Part shown: positions 45,901 to 56,248 of the stretch, in pieces
How positions within the stretch are numbered: the stretch's first letter is position 1
Layout: each line of letters begins with the position of its first letter
Origin: Heracleum sosnowskyi
Taxonomy: Eukaryota; Streptophyta; Magnoliopsida; Apiales; Apiaceae
Reading direction: 5' to 3'
Length of the DNA: 64,000 bases
NCBI GenBank assembly: GCA_030848705.1
Contig: CM061238.1
Span: forward strand, 78,392,685-78,456,684
Made by a program: the position numbers and the translations under genes
The notes under the pieces: generated by a model
What the model was told of the DNA's origin: nothing
Seen by the model: only the letters and a program-made list of their open reading frames with translations
The model's database searches: none

Positions 45901-46668
45901 AGGCAGTAACAAATCTCCAACAACCCCTTTCTTAACATCTTTGTTGATAAGATCAGAGAATATCCTCTTGTGTAATTTAAAACAAGAAATGACATCTTCA
46001 TCAACTATATCTACCCCTTCAACACAGTAAGAGAATAAAATCTGACAAAATCTAGAAAAGTATACTACCCCTCTATTCTCTGTCATTTTCTCCCCTAAAT
46101 TATTTAAGACAAGTCGTGCAAAATCAAAATGATTATCATATAACAGAGAATACCCGATTTGCAGACTGTCCGTGGGAATAGCATCCCAATTCGTGCATTT
46201 CTTTCCGAACGTTCTTGTGATGCAATCAAAGAAGAAGCTCCACTCCTTCCGCAAAAACGGTCGCTTCAACTGTCCAATCTTTGTCAAAGGTCCAGAATAC
46301 CCAATTTCTCGCATCATCCTCAGCAAATCAATGTCACCCATTCCAGTTGTATATGAAGAAAACTCAGGAAACCCCATTGCAGCCCGAATTGTACCAGAAG
46401 TAATTACATACTCTGCTTCTTCAAATTCAAAGATTATTGATGGGTTGCCAGATTCACCACCATCATCATACATACCTGTCTCCCAGAAGGCCTTGATTTG
46501 CGAACCAGAAAGTTTTGTTGGTTCGACTAGAGCACGCCCAATCGCTGACTGAGCAAGAAATTCTTGTATCATATGAAACGCCTCTGGTGCGTTGGCAGTG
46601 TTTAGTGGTGCTGCATAGTTGTTAGGGACGAACTCTAACCCAGAAGAAACAAACGCTGTAGTCGCCAT
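42991..46668 (-). CDS. Copia C ORF3, intact post-pol protein
   Basis: 1225 codons from ATG 46668 (MATTAFVSSGLEFVPNN); upstream frame is open but lacks an ATG. Residues ~25-270 form a globular domain (HMIQEFLAQSAIGRAL; EAEYVITSGTIRAAMGFPEF; RKEWSFFFDCITRTFGKK; NWDAIPTDSLQIGYSLLYD) shared with ORF3 of Copia A and B. Then a basic patch (KKRRANRSK), a long acidic region rich in Glu/Val/Asn, a coiled coil (~650-750), KKGEKVPKGKCK, a Ser/Arg-rich stretch, and a C-terminal domain (LLYFMSDGRVYRIG; ELEYVLYLLKIKN) shared with Copia B. No signal peptide or membrane segment: it does not look like an envelope glycoprotein. Function unknown. Confidence 0.87.
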   Translation of the reverse strand: MATTAFVSSGLEFVPNNYAAPLNTANAPEAFHMIQEFLAQSAIGRALVEPTKLSGSQIKAFWETGMYDDGGESGNPSIIFEFEEAEYVITSGTIRAAMGFPEFSSYTTGMGDIDLLRMMREIGYSGPLTKIGQLKRPFLRKEWSFFFDCITRTFGKKCTNWDAIPTDSLQIGYSLLYDNHFDFARLVLNNLGEKMTENRGVVYFSRFCQILFSYCVEGVDIVDEDVISCFKLHKRIFSDLINKDVKKGVVGDLLLPASVQQFVNDQVNPPTQAPSQSEHQPEPLQTELPPSTSVPQKSSGRTKHVGTKPAKSVRPATEVGVSKTSVPKGVGPSKKRRANRSKTDDEADVDDEPLHQRKRRLVANYLFDNVDESTPVSEAVQHEAPEDFVEEPVVNNANEDRVFVNTEAPEVIVQEATEDVEAATVPNMANADIEAEIFEQDTLFADLDMDNILEAHPSISVCDTEDVVADQPTQIIDESIATHTEILSVNNQIPELGEEVDQVVEAAVEKLVEATAEAVQTEEVVAESVPVETEVFVNTNSEINAEATADNVHEEIAEQIEENANEARVDVDNADHTSVNSDHANSEVNPALSNSDSHESIPFLRDPTTESIKENQNATEAHSREMHYANWSGADCIFSTQRAADFVHKTAEEISNPELLAHFKATIVQVKSLHNRFDETNKVVLGLSNDIALKDLAMKQDRVRFSSLIKDQEEIKKRLSNVESNQAAISTKIDSIATSLELLTSVFIPDDVKKGEKVPKGKCKRTPTFRLRDDSNDGGSRGTEKRSKSSQEQGRLRSNSARQTYSERKHSGGQSSSRLKSLVISSNPTTDEEIAAKLFMEEHGGEATMEDLDAEMKLLAEEHQKKIEAGTYKKKSVKAPRLKEKGIIIKENTQQSIQYSRRPTVNVSEKGKGILVEEGQLPKKNYSTSDVAQVESRINRSTSDVAHVDISTKVVTTSNNAQVVQTQLAPQLQGFLRPVLSETLTLEAVDFSQTRTVLGKESYDKSSLGSHREKRINNRPFDHSSLAEPGVGVSQESLDKLESVQMVYHRGLKKEVLLYFMSDGRVYRIGEADVQLKLWEELEYVLYLLKIKNRSTHDAALVLKDRMMKSKVLLGGGVSSAYIPKYRDAYGKIVEMKRNSAKLNTALGIKVLEFNLESDKSYFIRLGNEMRKNIIYSLRAAIYQTGESDPELKELKEIMVDELAKAERRLLIDYLRTVHDIEEIK
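44397..44412 (-). other. Internal polypurine tract in Copia C ORF3
   Basis: The - strand reads AAAAAGGGGGAGAAAG, 16 purines, encoding KKGEK in the same phase as in A and B. It is 1.57 kb from the 3' tract. Confidence 0.75.
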
Positions 46669-48021
46669 TAGTAAGATATGAAGGATGAACAAAGAATTAG
46701 ATGTAAAAGCTTGAAAGAGTTTGAAAGTAGAAAAGTGTTTGTGAATATGTGTGTGTGACAATAGATGTGAATTGGAGTAAGATGTGAAAGGTTTAGACGT
46801 AAGTGTGTGTATTGTTTAAATATGAAAATCAAAATTAAAAACTGAAGAGTTTTTAATCATTAATACACAACTGTCTTACTCCGTTAACTGTGTGAGTGGG
46901 ACACGTGGCACACATGCAATGACTGACAGCAGTAATTGACAGTTTCCAATGCGCATGCGCAGTAAAAACAGCAATAATTACCGCCTTTTACACTTTCCTA
47001 GACAATTAACCTCTCTCCTCTGTTTAATACAAATTTGAACCATTACCAATCATACTCTTTTATTTTCAAGAATGTTTTCTCAAAAATTGTTAACTGTCTG
47101 AAACAAATAATTAATTTTAATCACCAGAGATTAAAATAAAATTACCTCAGTGTAGAGTACACAGGCCATCAGTGTTTACCAATCCTCCTTCTTTATTCAT
47201 AATCTCTTTTCTCTCAATGCACAGTTGTGAAAAATTGTGTGTGAATAGCAGAGTTTACTGAATATAAATATTTAGAGCATCTTAAAGTGCATAAAATCCA
47301 CACAATAAGTCAGTAAAAACTGGTTGTCCAAACTCTCATGTATAAAATAAAATCTGATTTTATCTAAACTCTGTACTATAAAATTTATTATTTTCACCCC
47401 TTTTGAATTTTGAATTTTTTTTTTTTTCCCAGTAATCAGTGGTTGGCACTAGTCACCAAAAATCAAGGATTTTAGCCCTTATTTCATACAATAAGTTCCT
47501 GGGTCTTCCTAGGCACAACATGATCTCAAAGGAATTAGTGCACTTTTGGCATCTTTTAATTGGAGGGTGAAATATTTGCAACTAATTATCAGAGTTTAGA
47601 CTTTTCATCAGATAATGCAATTAATTTATGAGAGAAAGTGCAAACAGCTAATACAGACTCAGTGTATAGGATCAATAAACTAAGAGATGCTATGAATATA
47701 GAGACAGTATCATGCTGTGTTAAGTTACTGCACATTTTGAGATTAAATCATATATTATTCAGAAAGATTCATGATTACTTACTGAGAATCATGCATCATA
47801 CAGGTTTCTTCATCGGTCCATATGTTTCAGACAAAATCACAATCAGAGTATAACATCAGAGTTTAACTTCAGACTTTAACTGACAGAGTATGACTGATAC
47901 TTTATGACTAACAGAGTTTACTATCAGAGTTTAACATACTGGTACACATAACAGTTAACACATGCAAAGAACCATGAGCATAAAAGCAATCAAGTATAGA
48001 TGTTGAATCTAACCAGTATCT
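46669..48021 (-). other. Spacer between pol and ORF3 of Copia C
   Basis: 1.35 kb non-coding, longer than in A (539 bp) or B (494 bp). A dense cluster of the Copia C word lies at 47842-47940 (CAGAGTTTAAC, CAGACTTTAAC, CAGAGTATGAC and the like), with further single copies near 47253 and 47588. A T-run sits at ~47417-47429. Confidence 0.75.
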
Positions 48022-50139
48022 CTAGTCAAAACCAGAGACCATTCCAAGTTCATTTACCAGTTTTGTAAAGGTAGCTTCACTCAAAGGTTTGGTGAAGATA
48101 TCTGCAAGCTGTTGGTCTGTAGATACAAAATGAAGCTCAATATCTCCTTCTTCCACATGTTCCCTGATAAAATGATACCTTATGCTGATGTGCTTGGTCA
48201 TGGAATGTTGTACTGGATTACCTATCATAGCAATAGCACTTTGATTATCACAGTAAATAGGTATTTTAGAGTACCTTAATCCATAGTCCAGCAATTGATT
48301 CTTCATCCATAAAATCTGTGCACAACAGCTACCAACAGCTATATACTCTGCTTCTGCTGTGGATGTGGAAATTGATTTCTGTTTCTTGCTGTACCAAGAA
48401 ACTAATCTGTCACCAAGAAATTGACAGCTTCCACTTGTGCTTTTTCTATCTATCTTACAGCCTGCAAAATCTGCATCAGAGTAACCAATTAATTTAAACT
48501 CTGATTCTCTAGGGTACCACAAACCTAGGGTTATGGTTCCTTTGAGATATTTGAAAATTCTTTTCACAGCTGTTAGATGTGGCTCTCTGGGGTCTGCTTG
48601 AAATCTTGCACAAAGACATGTTGCATACATGATATCTGGTCTACTTGCAGTGAGATAAAGAAGAGACCCTATCATTCCTCTATAGTTCGTCATATCTACT
48701 GAGGCTCCTGTGTCTTTGTCTAGCTTTGTTGCAGTAGCCATGGGAGTTGTAGCAGATGAACTATCAAGCATACCAAATTTCTTGAGAAGATTTCGGGTAT
48801 ATTTTGCTTGATTGATAAAAATCCCATCATCTGTTTGCTTTACTTGTAAGCCTAGAAAATAACTAAGCTCTCCCATCATGCTCATTTGATACCTTGACTG
48901 CATAAGCTTGGCAAATTTCTTACAGAGTTTGTCATTAGTAGACCCAAAAATTATGTCATCCACATAGATTTGAACTAACAGCAAATCATCACCAGAGTTA
49001 AAGTAGAACAAGGTTTTGTCAATTGTACCTCTAGTGAGCCCACTTTCTAAAAGAAATTGAGCTAGAGTTTCATACCATGCTCTAGGTGCCTGCTTTAGTC
49101 CATATAATGCCTTGTCAAGCCTGTAGACATAATCTGGATGTTTGGGATCTACAAACCCTGGTGGTTGTTCAACAAACACTTCTTCTTCAAGTTTCCCATT
49201 GAGAAAAGCACTTTTCACATCCATCTGAAAGACTTTAAACTTCTTGTGTGCAGCATAGGCCAGAAAAATCCTTATTGCCTCCAATCTTGCAACTGGAGCA
49301 AAGGTTTCATCATAGTCAATTCCTTCCTGCTGTGAATAGCCTTTAGCCACAAGTCTAGCCTTATTCCTTGTAATCACTCCATCACTGTCTGTTTTGTTTC
49401 TGAAAACCCACTTTGTACCAACAATAGATCTGTTCTTTGGTCTTGGTACAAGTGTCCAGACTTCATTCCTCTCAAATTCATTTAACTCCTCTTGCATAGC
49501 TGTTATCCAGTTAGCATCTTGAAGAGCTTCTTCCACTTTCTTGGGCTCTGTTTGAGATAAGAATGCATGAAACAGACATTCATTATTTGTAGCACTTCTA
49601 GTTTTTACACTAGCTTCTGGATCTCCAATTATCAAGTCAGGTGTATGAGCTTGTGTCCACCTTCTTGCTGTTGGTAATTGGCTTCTATTATCAGTATTAG
49701 ATCCTCCCCCTTGATCCATGCTCTCCTGATTTTCCTCTTGACCATTTGCATTCTCTGAGGCTCCCCCTGAATTGGACTGCTCAGAGTTTGGATTTTCAGT
49801 GTTTGACTCAGAGTTTGGGATAAATCCTTCAGCTGATTCACTTTCAGAATTTGAATTATTATCTTGAGATGTTTCTGAAGTATTTTCACGCTCCCCCTCG
49901 ACTGGTTCTCTATTCTGTTCTGTCAGAGAAAGTCCCTCAGTGTTTACCAGTAGAGGTTCAGAGTATGCTTCGTCAGAGTTTGTTGGATTTGCTTCATCAG
50001 AGTTTACGTCATCAGAGTTTAGATCTTCATTTTCAAATCGAAGTTGATCATGATATTCTTCATCTTCTATTCCAGTTATTTTCTTGTCATCAAATGACAC
50101 ATGTATAGATTCCATGATCACTTTAGTTCTCAGATTGTA
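48022..50139 (-). CDS. Copia C pol, C-terminal part (linker, RT, RNase H)
   Basis: About 705 codons open from the insertion point at 50139 to the stop at 48022. It enters in the post-integrase segment (MESIHVSFDDKKITG), then an acidic linker with repeated Asn-Ser-Asp/Glu, then RT (KWVFRNKTDSDG; VFQMDVKSAFLNGKLEEEV; YVDDIIFGS near 48950) and RNase H (AEAEYIAVGSCCAQ; ADIFTKPL). No stops or shifts. The catalytic YVDD is present. Protease and integrase should lie past the inserted element, to the right of the window. Confidence 0.92.
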   Translation of the reverse strand, partial: YNLRTKVIMESIHVSFDDKKITGIEDEEYHDQLRFENEDLNSDDVNSDEANPTNSDEAYSEPLLVNTEGLSLTEQNREPVEGERENTSETSQDNNSNSESESAEGFIPNSESNTENPNSEQSNSGGASENANGQEENQESMDQGGGSNTDNRSQLPTARRWTQAHTPDLIIGDPEASVKTRSATNNECLFHAFLSQTEPKKVEEALQDANWITAMQEELNEFERNEVWTLVPRPKNRSIVGTKWVFRNKTDSDGVITRNKARLVAKGYSQQEGIDYDETFAPVARLEAIRIFLAYAAHKKFKVFQMDVKSAFLNGKLEEEVFVEQPPGFVDPKHPDYVYRLDKALYGLKQAPRAWYETLAQFLLESGLTRGTIDKTLFYFNSGDDLLLVQIYVDDIIFGSTNDKLCKKFAKLMQSRYQMSMMGELSYFLGLQVKQTDDGIFINQAKYTRNLLKKFGMLDSSSATTPMATATKLDKDTGASVDMTNYRGMIGSLLYLTASRPDIMYATCLCARFQADPREPHLTAVKRIFKYLKGTITLGLWYPRESEFKLIGYSDADFAGCKIDRKSTSGSCQFLGDRLVSWYSKKQKSISTSTAEAEYIAVGSCCAQILWMKNQLLDYGLRYSKIPIYCDNQSAIAMIGNPVQHSMTKHISIRYHFIREHVEEGDIELHFVSTDQQLADIFTKPLSEATFTKLVNELGMVSGFD

Positions 50140-53100
50140 TGTAACAGCCCCAAATCCGGGGTCAGGGATTTAGGGTTGTCACAATCCATGTACTCCTTGC
50201 CTTACCTGTATTACTCACACCATTCATAATTCACCTGCTCATGACCCCACAACATATGTCACACACACACACACAGGTTAGAGTCTCAGAAACGACACAA
50301 TACCACAATTGCGGAATAAGTAACTTTTATTACAATACCCAAATGTCTTTTGAATCTGTTACTGATACAATTTCTAAGTATTGTTACATTACCAACTTAG
50401 CCTTCTGATGCTCACAATCCTCTTATACCATTCATGTCTATACATAAGTTGAATACCAAAAGCTGTAGCCTGATTCGATTGGTTCGTACTACCCTTCGGG
50501 ATCACTGCTAGAAACTGTTTATGGAAACGCCTTGCGGGGTATGTACCGACCCATTGGCATCCTGCTTCGCTGCTATATAATATATATAAAACAATAGCAA
50601 GAGTGAGCGATAGCTCAGCAAGGAAATGAAAGTATGGCATAATTCTGCCTTTAACTCAACCCAGAATAAAGCGAGTATAAGACAATAATTTGTCAAAATA
50701 TCTCGATACTGAAATTATATCCTTATCGGAATGTATTCCCAAAAACAGTACCATTATGGTACTTCAAATATCATTTCCATAATATTTCTGCAAACTTTCG
50801 ATATTCAAACTATGAACAAAGTTCTAGTATAAAAGATGGGTTTCAAAGGAAACCAAATATAACCTTTCCAAAAGTATCTGCTATGTAAGCAGAATATCAA
50901 CACATATTTTAAAAGATGAAGTTATAAGGTGATTCAGTATAAACAACTCCCTTACCATAACCCATGTTATGTAAGGTATCCACAGAGTCATAACTCATAA
51001 ATAAAAGATGAAGTTGCATGAATTTATTGTCACTTCATTTTCAAACACTTTCGACCCCCTGCCAACATGATTGGTTTTTCATCCCAATACATGTTGCAGG
51101 AATATCCAAAATGGATGATGAACTAATACTGGAGTTGCTACCGCGTCCGCTGTGCCTAACCTTTCTATGATCAGTAGCAGGTCGCACCGCTCAAATAGTT
51201 TTCTACATGTAGATGGAAGTATCACGACGGCCTGACATTGTCTACCGCCTTACTATGACCTCCCGGCCCATTTGGGGCAATATAAAAGTTGGATGGGCCC
51301 ACGCAACTTGACCACTTACACCACTCCTAGTTCAGATGAAATCCATGACTCTGAAACGTAAAGATCGTCCTCCTTTCCCCAAGTGTAACAATTGTTGATA
51401 CGACTCCACTAAGTAGTTATATCTAGGTTGGAAAGGAAGATCCTCCAATATTTCCCAAGCTATGCTTGTTAATGGATATCGACTTGTTCCATGAATTTAC
51501 CCCTCGACCATTGAGGTGGTAACACAACATTAACTGGCAGCAATTAAATTGCTCCAAGAGAATATCTGTCCCTTGACAGTTTTTGAACTGAGAGTTTAAA
51601 AAATGTAGTAGTCACTTAAATCAGGTTTCCCATATTTTTGATAGTTGAGCGAGCATTTGAATCTTCTTTAAAAGACAGATTCAAATGGAAAAACAGTGTT
51701 TTGGGAACCTCTTTTTGATTTGAAAATAACTAATAATATTTATTAAATAAGTAAACCTCAAATGAATATTTGGAAATAATATTCATTAAACAACTAATCT
51801 TTAAATGAATATTTGAAAATAATATTCATTAAATAAATAATCCTTAAATGAATATTTGAAAGTAATATTCATTAAATAAATAATCCTTAAATGAATATTT
51901 GAAAATAATATTCATTAAATAAATAGTCCTTAAATGAATATTCGAAAATAATATTCATTAAATAAATAGTCTTTAAATGAATATTCGAAAATAATATTCA
52001 TTAAATAAATAGTCTTTAAATGAATATTTGAAAATAATATTCATTAAATACATAGTCTTTAAATGAATATTTGAAAATAATATTCATTAAATACATAATA
52101 TTCTTAACGTCAATAATCCTCAAATGAATATAATTAACATCCTTTAAGTAAATAATTAATCCTCGAATGACAGTACCCGATATCTTTATCGGAAAATAAC
52201 CTTTAACATATACCGAAATATAATTACTTCTGATCTTAGAGAAAATCACCCGCCCTTATCCTAGGGCAAATATAAAATCCTGGCTTCTAACTAATATCCC
52301 ATATCTAGCTTAGAAGCCCATAATCAAATCATTTTCAAATAATAACCTTCGAATGAGGTAATATTCAAATAACATTCCTCAAATCATTTCCAGGTAATTA
52401 ATACTTTCTAGAAATATAATTAATGTTTAATAATAGCAGTCCTCAAAATAATTAGTACACTGCCGCTGGAATCCTTCCGGGTTTCTACGGCTATCTCCAT
52501 ATCTCAAATACTGACTCCCGGTCTAGAGTCGAAAACAAGAAGTATGCTCTTATCTCTAGAGCTACAAGGTACACCGGTTTATAACTACTTTATCTCAAAA
52601 CTCATATATAAACCAAAATCAAACTCTATATATAACATGTATCGCAAAATTGTATAACTCCACACATGGCAAAAGCAGTAATATATAATCAATACTTCAA
52701 AGTATAGATTTAGAAAACTTGCCACAATACTTGCAACAAAGATTTGGTATATAAATTGGGAATACACAAGTATTGAACATAGGAAAATATACATACTCTG
52801 AATAATAGAGTAAGGTTTAGTAAACTTGCCTGATGCTCGAGAAGTGATAGGGGTTCGCGACGATGCCGGACAATCTAGACAAAGTCAAACGAAAACACAC
52901 GGTTAATTCCCTCGATAAACCACTTATAACTCAATGCTTAAACACGTAAGCGAAACACAACCAAGGCATTACTAGATCTTTATAGGCTCATACTAAGTCC
53001 ATGTTTAGTCGACAATTACTTCAGTCGTAGGTTTAGTCCGAAATCGATCCTCGAATACAAGTTATACTTAACCATTTTCAACATTGGTTCCTAAGTCATG

Positions 53101-54888
53101 CTCTTAAAGGTTTTCACTTGCGCAACCTCGGCTAACACATTTTTATAAAATCGGAAAATAATCTTTTGGACTCGAAACCTTCGTACAAACCTTCGTAACT
53201 GCCCTTGACACTTCAATACAAAATTTCATATTTTAAAACAACTCTTAAGGGTCTCAAACATAGCCACAAAGTTGGTACATTTCTGCAATCTCATTCCTTG
53301 AACCACTTTCACTACAATTGTCATATCTCATAAACCGTAAATCGTAATGACATGATTCTTGCGCTCACATAAACTAGAAACAAAGCTCTACACACTCATG
53401 TTCATAACTGAACCAAAAGAGGCAGTTAGGTTTTCTGATTCTAGGCAGTTTATAGAGTTACCGAAAATCGGGCATTACGACGGCTTAAAATTGAATAATC
53501 CTATTTTGTCACAACATAACCAAGCCACACCGGGCATACCATACATCTACAACCTCAACAAACAACCATCATACACCTCTAAGATCAGTGGGGAGGCTCA
53601 AATCCAACACCCATCATTTTATACATTCAAACAAATCCAAATAATCACTAAATCACTTAATCATGATCTTAACTTTACATGAACATCAAAACCACTTTAA
53701 AACTCATATAAAACTCAAAGGGGCAGAGGTTTATACCTTCCTCCAAGCTTGCTTGCTGCTATATTCCTTATATAACCTTATATCCTTGCTTAATACAACC
53801 TTTGGAAGCCACAAACTCAATATCAAAAGCAACAAAGCAAAATACAAGTTACTATTCATCATCTTCTCCAACTGTTACTCACTGAAATCGAAGGGTAAAT
53901 CACAGGGGTGAGGCGATAGCTTACCATGGTTGCGTAGAGCTTCTCGAGAGCTTCGATTTGAGTGGTGGAACGCCAAAAACGGACCACGGAATCTCAAGTT
54001 ATGATCATTTCTTTCTCTCCCATTTTTCTTTCTTCTTCTCTCCCGAAATTTCTCTTCCTTTTTCTTTTTCTTCTTATCTTGTTTAATTACTTGATATTTA
54101 TCCAATGTGGTGAGTCATCACCCTTGGTCTCTTCTTGTCTTGACACTTGGCAAGCATGCATTGGCTTGGAATAAAGTAGCTTTTCTGGTTCGTTTAATTT
54201 CGTAGAACGCTCGCAAGGTTTCTCGAGGGTTCTATCGAGGTATTTTACCGAAATCGTTCTAGATACTTCTAATTCATTTATCAAATCCATATCCATAGAA
54301 TTAATAATTTAAATCCTTAAATATCCTCAACTAATAATTATTTAGTCCGTTTTTGGTGAAATTTCGGAGAAAACGAAAAATGCTATTTTTCCGATTCTGA
54401 CAGCTTCTGCATTCTTTTATTTCCATCGTAGATCACTAATGCGACTTTGAAAGTTTATTATATCGTCCCGCATATAGGGTGGTCTGAAAAAATGAAGAGT
54501 TACTATTCATCAGTGGTTTTTCTATAATCCTTTGGATCAAAATCCGTTCCAATATTCCTGATCTATTTTCTCTTTACTTTTTGCACTTAGAAAACGTTCT
54601 AGTGATTTCTCGAGCGTACGCTATCTTGTTTACGGAGTTGTCGGATGTATTCCAGATATTGATTTGGATGACATAAAAATACTTTCCTTCCCTGGAGTAT
54701 TGTATTCTTATCTTCCAGATTGATTGTTCTTATTTATATGTTCAGTCCATTCTTACTATTCTCAAAATGTTTGAAAACCGAAATTCATATTCATTTCATA
54801 ACTTGATTCTCAAAGTCATTGCCACTATCCATATTTACATCAACATATAAAAAAAGTTTTAATTCTACCCAAAATCTGGGGTCTTACA
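50140..54888 (-). repeat. 3' LTR (4749 bp) of the chromovirus-derived element
   Basis: The - strand begins TGTAAGACCCCAGATTTTGG at 54888 and ends ...TTGGGGCTGTTACA at 50140. It is non-coding apart from short ORFs that are mirrored exactly in the other LTR. It includes the 43-bp palindromic array at 51761-52110. Confidence 0.93.
51761..52110. repeat. 43-bp tandem array with a hairpin in each unit
   Basis: Units start at 51761, 51804, 51847, 51890, 51933, 51976, 52019 and 52062. Each contains AATGAATATT, about seven bases, and its inverse AATATTCATT. The same array is at 61175-61524 in the other LTR with one base change noted (near 52103/61517). Confidence 0.93.
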
Positions 54889-54901
54889 GTCTCCCCTCCT
54901 T
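54889..54901 (-). other. Polypurine tract of the chromovirus-derived element
   Basis: The - strand reads AAGGAGGGGAGAC directly before the LTR start TGTAAGACC. Confidence 0.8.
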
Positions 54902-54921
54902 AAAAGGATTCCGTCCCGGAA

Positions 54922-55122
54922 TCACTCTGAAAACAAATGGGGATATCTTTCTAGCATCTCGCTCTCTAGCTCCCAAGTTGATTCTTCCACATTATGATTC
55001 CTCCATACCACTCTGGCTAGTTTAATGACCTTGTTTCGGAGTACTTGTTCCTTTCGATCTATAATTTCCATTGGTTGCTCCACATAGGTCAAGTCTGGTT
55101 GTATGTCTACGTGCTCGTACTC
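54922..55122 (-). pseudogene. Integrase C-terminal / chromodomain-like tail
   Basis: 67 codons read without a stop to TGA at 54924-54922: EYEHVDIQPDLTYVEQ, then IDRKEQVLRNKVIKLARVVW and RNHNVEESTWELESEMLERY. The WRNH..EE.TWE..EM...YP pattern is the end of Tekay-type chromovirus integrase with its chromodomain. It is far better preserved than anything else in this interior; upstream (to ~55640) only scraps of integrase remain and the catalytic core is missing. Confidence 0.8.
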
Positions 55123-55729
55123 TACATATGCCGGGCATCTATAGTATACTGACGTAACATTGACACATGAACCCCGCTATGACCATTCTACAAGTTTGGG
55201 GGGGTAAGGCTGGCTCGTAGGCCACCTTCCTGGCGCGTCTTAAATCTCAGATGGCCCAAAGAATATCGGGCTCACTTCCCTTTCTTTTCAAATCTCATTA
55301 ATTCCTTCCTTGGAGATACCTTTAGCATCACGAATCTCTAACCTCATATTCTCTATCTTGTTTGCACAGAAATACACCAGCATAAACTTGTTTGCCATTC
55401 ATCAACTTGCCATTTAGCTTATCAGTAGCAGTACTATCTCTATACTCGCGGGCTTAGTCCGCATACTTTCTCTGTCTGTCTTGGTTGTCACTAGCCGCTT
55501 GTTGGTGAAATCTTTTGTCTTCCTAGTTTGTTGGACTAATTTGGGTTTTGTGTAAAATCTCATCCTTTAATTCCCGATCATTCGGAATCCATCTCTGTCC
55601 CATTTTAATTAAGGGTATCGGCCACCACATTGGCCTTCCCCGGATGGTAGTGTATCTCACAGTCATAATCCTAGGTCAATTCTAGCCATTTCTCCATCTC
55701 ATGCTATCTACTATCATGGGTAACTCAAA

Positions 55730-55890
55730 GCCAATTCATTACATTCCATAAAATTTGTGGGTGCATTAGTCAACCCAAAATAACTTCGCTGAAAACTCGA
55801 AGTGTCTATTCCTAGTACGAATCGCAGTCTTGGGCATATCCTCTGATTTAACTTCCAACTGGTGATACCCAGTTCTTAAATAAATTGGAA
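55730..55890 (-). pseudogene. Reverse transcriptase remnant
   Basis: The - strand contains LRTGYHQLEVKSEDMPKTAI and NRHFEFSAKLF, recognisable as the RT segment around GYHQ of Ty3/gypsy chromoviruses, with stops and shifts. No YVDD catalytic motif found. Confidence 0.7.
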
Positions 55891-56248
55891 ATACACAGCG
55901 TTCTTCCGCTGATCAAACAATCATTTACAAGGGTACCTATTCTCCATGTCAAACTCATACAACTCTCGAGGTTCGATATATAATCTTGTGCTAAAATCTT
56001 TCTCTCTTACAACAACACCGGGCTCTCCACGGTGGTACACTGGGTCTTATCATATCCTTATACAACAACTCTTGTAACCGAGTCACTAACTCTTTCATTC
56101 CCACTATACTCTGAATACTCGGTATTCATTCTCATGTCATCGCAATCGATATTTGGTAGCGCATTAAGATCTTGTACAATCTCCCAAAACCATTGTAGTT
56201 TCCTCTATACTTGGTGCCTCTTTTCTTGGCGTCAACCATAAGAGCTAA

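Larger units (their letters stand above)
42290..50139 (-). mobile_element. Copia C: Sirevirus-like element, interrupted
   Basis: - strand order: pol (from 50139 to 48022), spacer, ORF3 (46668-42991), polypurine tract and 3' LTR (42845-42290). Pol and ORF3 have no stop or shift in the window, so it is the best preserved of the three copia elements. The chromovirus-derived element inserted at 50139 splits it within the integrase-RT linker region. Its word is TCAGAGTTTA/TAAACTCTGA. Confidence 0.9.

Noticed and set aside
44920..46552. + strand ORFs over Copia C ORF3
   Set aside because: Shadow frames of the intact 1225-codon ORF on the other strand.
51761..52110. Regular 43-bp repeats resembling a CRISPR array
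   Set aside because: Spacers are not unique, the genome is a plant, and the units are AT-rich palindromic satellite in an LTR.
50389..54296. Several short ORFs that occur twice, again at 59803-63710, with identical proteins
   Set aside because: They are mirrored only because both lie in the two LTR copies; short, unrelated to known proteins and on both strands.
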